Part shown: positions 39,214 to 41,891 of the stretch, one piece after another
Layout: every line of letters begins with the position of its first letter
How positions within the stretch are numbered: position 1 is the first letter of the stretch
Assembly (NCBI GenBank): GCA_022826155.1
Contig: JAJDVL010000036.1
Span: forward strand, 1 to 41,891
DNA from: Prochlorococcaceae cyanobacterium jk18x22bins.40
GTDB taxonomy: Bacteria; Cyanobacteriota; Cyanobacteriia; PCC-6307; Cyanobiaceae
Direction of reading: 5' to 3'
Length of the DNA: 41,891 nt
Made by a program: the position numbers and the translations under genes
Notes under the pieces: model-generated
Database searches by the model: none
What the model was told of the DNA's origin: nothing
The model's input: the letters and a program-made list of their open reading frames with translations, nothing else

Positions 39214-39668
39214 CGGGCCAGTTGCTCCAGGCAGGTCCGGGCCTGTTGAACATGGGCCTTGGCATTGAGCAGGGCGTTGAACACCAGGCGCACCACCCCC
39301 TCCGGATCAATCACGTAGGTGACCCGGCCGGGCAGGAACATGGTGGAGGGCACCCCGAAGCGTTTGCGCACCCCGTTGCCCGAGTCCGCCAGCAGGGGAA
39401 AGGTGAGGTTGTGTTTTGCGGCGAAGCGCTGGTGGCTCTCCAGGTCGTCCCCGGAAATGCCCAGCACGGCGGCGCCCAATGCCTGAAATTGGGCCAGGTT
39501 GTCCCGAAAGCCACAGGCCTCTGCCGTGCAGCCCGGTGTGTCGTCCTTGGGGTAGAAAAACACCACCACCGCTTGCCCCCGCAGGTCCTGGAGGCGGACG
39601 GTGCCCCCCTGGCTGGAGGGGAGTTCAAAATCCGGGGCCTGATCCCCCACGCCGATGGCCATGGTCAC
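39210..39668 (-). CDS. bcp: Peroxiredoxin Q / bacterioferritin comigratory protein
   Basis: PrxQ reduces hydrogen peroxide and alkyl peroxides with electrons from thioredoxin. The 152-residue protein has FFYPKDDTPGCTAEACGFRD with peroxidatic Cys47 and resolving Cys52 five residues on, as in PrxQ, and PSTMFLPGRVTYVIDPEGVV. ATG at 39668 or 39662 (MAIGVGD) may be the start. It heads a pair with DUF1350 and diverges from the exonuclease gene by 42 bases. The NTRC-like protein at 19801 could be an electron source in the cell. Confidence 0.94.
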   Translation of the reverse strand: MTMAIGVGDQAPDFELPSSQGGTVRLQDLRGQAVVVFFYPKDDTPGCTAEACGFRDNLAQFQALGAAVLGISGDDLESHQRFAAKHNLTFPLLADSGNGVRKRFGVPSTMFLPGRVTYVIDPEGVVRLVFNALLNAKAHVQQARTCLEQLAR

Positions 39669-39710
39669 TGGACAATGGATCTCAGCCTAGGGAGAGGAAT
39701 CCGCCAGCCG

Positions 39711-40424
39711 ATGGCCATGACCACACCAACCGTGCCCACAACCCTGCTGATCCTGGATTTGGAAACCACGGGGTTGCATCCTGGGCAGGACCACTGCATT
39801 GAATTGGCGGCGGTGTTGTTTTCCGTGCCCTTGCGCACCACCCTTGGCCAGGTGTCCACCCTGTTCCCGGTGGAGGAGAACCAGGCGGAGCGCATCAACA
39901 GGATTCCCCCGGCCGCCAGCCAACAGCGCCAGCCGTGGCGCCAGGCATTGGAGTTGTTTCTGGCCATGGGTGAGCACGCCGATGCCGCAGTGGCCCACAA
40001 CACGGCCTTCGACCGGCCCTGGTTCGGGAAGCCGCCGTTGCCCCCGTTGCCGCTGCCCTGGATCTGCACCTGTGACGACGTGGTGTGGCCGTTGCGCCTC
40101 AACCTGAAACCCAAACCCTCCCTGCGGGACTTGGCCCTGGCCCATGGGATCCCCGTCTGGGCTACCCATCGCGCCCTCACGGATTGCACCTATCTGGCCC
40201 AGGTTTTCTCCCGTTGCACGGACCTTGAGGGCTTGCTCCTGGAGGCCCGCCAACCCCGCCAACTCTACAAAGCCAAGGTGAGCTACGAGCAGCGGAACCT
40301 GGCCAAAACAGAGGGATTCCACTGGAACAGCCTGGTGCCCGGCGCCTGGGCGCGCCGCCTCTCCGATGCCCAGCGGGAGCGGCTTCCCTTCCCCGTGGAG
40401 CTGGTGGACAGGGCCAATGGCTGA
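39711..40424 (+). CDS. DnaQ-like 3'-5' exonuclease domain protein
   Basis: The 237-residue protein begins with a DEDDh exonuclease fold: ILDLETTGL (Asp16, Glu18) as Exo I, VAHNTAFDR as Exo II and HRALTDCTYLAQVF as Exo III with its His and Asp. The domain is about 165 residues, followed by a C-terminal piece (YKAKVSYEQRNLAKTEGFHWN) of unknown fold. It could act in repair or RNA trimming; not enough to call it the DNA polymerase III epsilon subunit. ATG at 39711 is used, 39717 is possible. It overlaps the next gene by eight bases. Confidence 0.86.
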   Translation: MAMTTPTVPTTLLILDLETTGLHPGQDHCIELAAVLFSVPLRTTLGQVSTLFPVEENQAERINRIPPAASQQRQPWRQALELFLAMGEHADAAVAHNTAFDRPWFGKPPLPPLPLPWICTCDDVVWPLRLNLKPKPSLRDLALAHGIPVWATHRALTDCTYLAQVFSRCTDLEGLLLEARQPRQLYKAKVSYEQRNLAKTEGFHWNSLVPGAWARRLSDAQRERLPFPVELVDRANG

Positions 40425-41891
40425 ACACCGCAGTGCCGCCGCCACCCCACCCACGGACTGCGACGCCGTGGTGGTGGGATCCGGGGCCACCGGCGCCGTG
40501 GCCGCCATGACCCTGGCGGAAGCGGGATTGGACGTGGTGGTGGTGGAGGCGGGGCCGGCGTTGACGCCGCGCCAGGCATTCGGGGGCGAGCCGGGCAACA
40601 CCTGGAAACGTCTCACCCGTCTCCTGGGGGACCGGCAGCGGCGCCAGGCCCACCACCCCGGCTATTGGAAGGCCAACCCGGAGTTGTTTGTGGACGAGCG
40701 CCAGCATCCCTACAGCACCCCGACGGATCAACCGTTTCTGTGGACCCGGGGACGGCAGGTGGGGGGACGCAGCCTCACCTGGGGGGGCATCACCCTGCGG
40801 CTATCGAATCGGGAGTTGCGGGCGGCGGATTGGGACGGCTATGGCCGCAACTGGCCCCTGGCCCACCGGGATCTGGATCCCCACTACACCTGGCTGGAGC
40901 AGTTCCTGGCGGTGCGGGGTCAGCGGGACGGGTTGAGTGTGCTGCCGGATGGACACTACCGCCCCGCCAGCCCCCTCACGGAGGCGGAGCAGCACATGCG
41001 CCGGGCCTTGGGTTGTCATCGCCCCCAGGATCGGCTCATCCCCTCCCGTGGTTTTGCCCTGGAGCCCAACCTGGACGGCCGGAACCCCTGGCCACGCCGC
41101 ACCAGCCAGGGGGCTGCCCTGGCGCGGGCCATGGCCACCGGTCGCTGTCGTCTCGTCAGTGGCGCCGCCGTGAGCCACGTGGCCATGGGCAAGGGGGGCC
41201 AACAGGCGGAGGGGGTGGTGTACCGGGCCGGCAACCCGTCCCAGGAGGCGCTGCTGCGCTCACGGCTGGTGGTGCTCTGCGCCTCCACCATTGAAAGCCT
41301 GCGCATCCTGCTCCATTCCGGCCCCGCACACCGCACACCGGGCCTCCCCGATCCGGCGGGTCTCACCGGCCGGGGCTTGATGGACCATGTGTCCGTTGCC
41401 CGCTTTTTTCATCTGCCTGGCGTAGCTGTTGGGGAGGCCACGGCGCCCCTCTCCGGTGCGGAGAGCTTTTTCATTCCCCACAACGGCAGCCACAACACCG
41501 CCGCGGCCATGGCCGGGGGCGCCCCGCTGCGGGGGTATGGGCTATGGGGCGGCGCCCAACGCCTGGGGGTGCCGGCCCCGTTGCGGCGGGTGGGGCCGGG
41601 AGCCATGGGATTTCTGGTGGGCCATGGGGAGGTGCTCAGTCATCCGGACAATTGCGTTCAACTGGACCCCGCACAGCATGACCATTGTGGGTTACCCGTT
41701 CCCCTGATTCGTTGCCGCTGGCGCTCTGCGGAACAGGCCCTCCTGCGCGCCATGGCGCGCCACATGGCCGAGGTGGTGCGGGTCAGCGGTGGAGTGACGG
41801 CGGATCTGCCGGACCTGGTGCGGATGCCCGGCATTGCCGGTGTGGTGCGGTCTGTGGAGAGGCGCCATCGCCACGGGGCGCCACCGGGCTA
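40417..41891 (+). CDS. GMC-family oxidoreductase (3' end outside window)
   Basis: This is an FAD-dependent alcohol or polyol dehydrogenase/oxidase-type protein. The open frame of 491 codons from ATG at 40417 runs to the window edge. It has the FAD motif VVVGSGATGAVAAMTLAEAG (GSGATG at residues 21-26), VVVVEAGPAL, and GGRSLTWGGITLRLS, the typical GMC flavin loop, then a long substrate region. The C-terminal His/Asn active site would be outside. It overlaps the exonuclease by eight bases and is probably translated from the same message. Substrate is unknown. Confidence 0.9.
   Translation, partial: MAEHRSAAATPPTDCDAVVVGSGATGAVAAMTLAEAGLDVVVVEAGPALTPRQAFGGEPGNTWKRLTRLLGDRQRRQAHHPGYWKANPELFVDERQHPYSTPTDQPFLWTRGRQVGGRSLTWGGITLRLSNRELRAADWDGYGRNWPLAHRDLDPHYTWLEQFLAVRGQRDGLSVLPDGHYRPASPLTEAEQHMRRALGCHRPQDRLIPSRGFALEPNLDGRNPWPRRTSQGAALARAMATGRCRLVSGAAVSHVAMGKGGQQAEGVVYRAGNPSQEALLRSRLVVLCASTIESLRILLHSGPAHRTPGLPDPAGLTGRGLMDHVSVARFFHLPGVAVGEATAPLSGAESFFIPHNGSHNTAAAMAGGAPLRGYGLWGGAQRLGVPAPLRRVGPGAMGFLVGHGEVLSHPDNCVQLDPAQHDHCGLPVPLIRCRWRSAEQALLRAMARHMAEVVRVSGGVTADLPDLVRMPGIAGVVRSVERRHRHGAPPG

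Overview
The window is ordinary cyanobacterial chromosome. Cytochrome f, a high-light-inducible protein, the aerobic Mg-protoporphyrin monomethyl ester cyclase, a ferredoxin-type glutamate synthase, an MPBQ/MSBQ methyltransferase and CAAD, DUF2996, DUF1350 and DUF3188 proteins are all typical of cyanobacteria. The high GC content, very tight packing, GTG/TTG starts, and the petA-lgt-cobM and rpsL-rpsG-fusA-tuf-rpsJ layouts point to the Synechococcus/Cyanobium/Prochlorococcus (alpha-cyanobacterial) group. A high-GC member such as a Cyanobium-like strain or a sponge-symbiont Synechococcus would fit, but that is inference. I saw no tRNA, rRNA, insertion sequence, prophage or CRISPR array.

Layout from left to right. 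1-3.4 kb (+): the 3' end of petA, lgt, cobM and a PfkB sugar kinase. They end against convergent tsaE. 4-5.4 kb (+): ahcY. 5.4-11.1 kb (-): a compact tldD-tldE-fmt-lepA cluster. 11.2-16.6 kb (-): gyrA-ubiX-(LapA-like membrane protein)-DUF2996, joined by overlaps, then acsF behind its own 151-base gap. 16.7-18.6 kb (+): a DUF39 homocysteine-biosynthesis-type protein, a CAAD thylakoid protein and YggT. 18.7-21.5 kb: hli (-), an RRM protein (+), a doubtful small gene (-), and an NTRC-type thioredoxin reductase-thioredoxin fusion (+) whose stop codon abuts that of infA (-). 21.5-26.2 kb (-): the large glutamate synthase. 26.2-33.3 kb (+): an exported phosphodiester-glycosidase-like protein, a HesB/IscA-type carrier, then rpsL-rpsG-fusA-tuf-rpsJ. 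33.4-35 kb (+): a Lon-N-domain protein and the MPBQ/MSBQ methyltransferase. 34.9-39.7 kb (-): a TPR protein, M20 amidohydrolase and DUF3188 group, then DUF454, a SAM methyltransferase, DUF1350 and peroxiredoxin Q. 39.7 kb to the end (+): a DnaQ-like exonuclease and a GMC oxidoreductase that runs off the window.

Functional themes are translation (S12, S7, EF-G, EF-Tu, S10, IF-1, LepA, Fmt, TsaE), photosynthesis and pigment or quinone synthesis (PetA, AcsF, HLIP, MPBQ methyltransferase, CAAD), sulfur and one-carbon metabolism (AhcY, DUF39), redox defence (NTRC, PrxQ) and nitrogen assimilation (GOGAT).

I did not find a convincing undescribed multi-gene system. The observations most worth a second look are non-coding or local: strong hairpins in the rpsG-fusA and tuf-rpsJ gaps, a 26-base perfect palindrome inside tldE, an inverted repeat between the divergent glutamate synthase and glycosidase genes, a DUF39 protein without the usual catalytic-cysteine motif, and a small ORF with a good ribosome site in the longest non-coding stretch.
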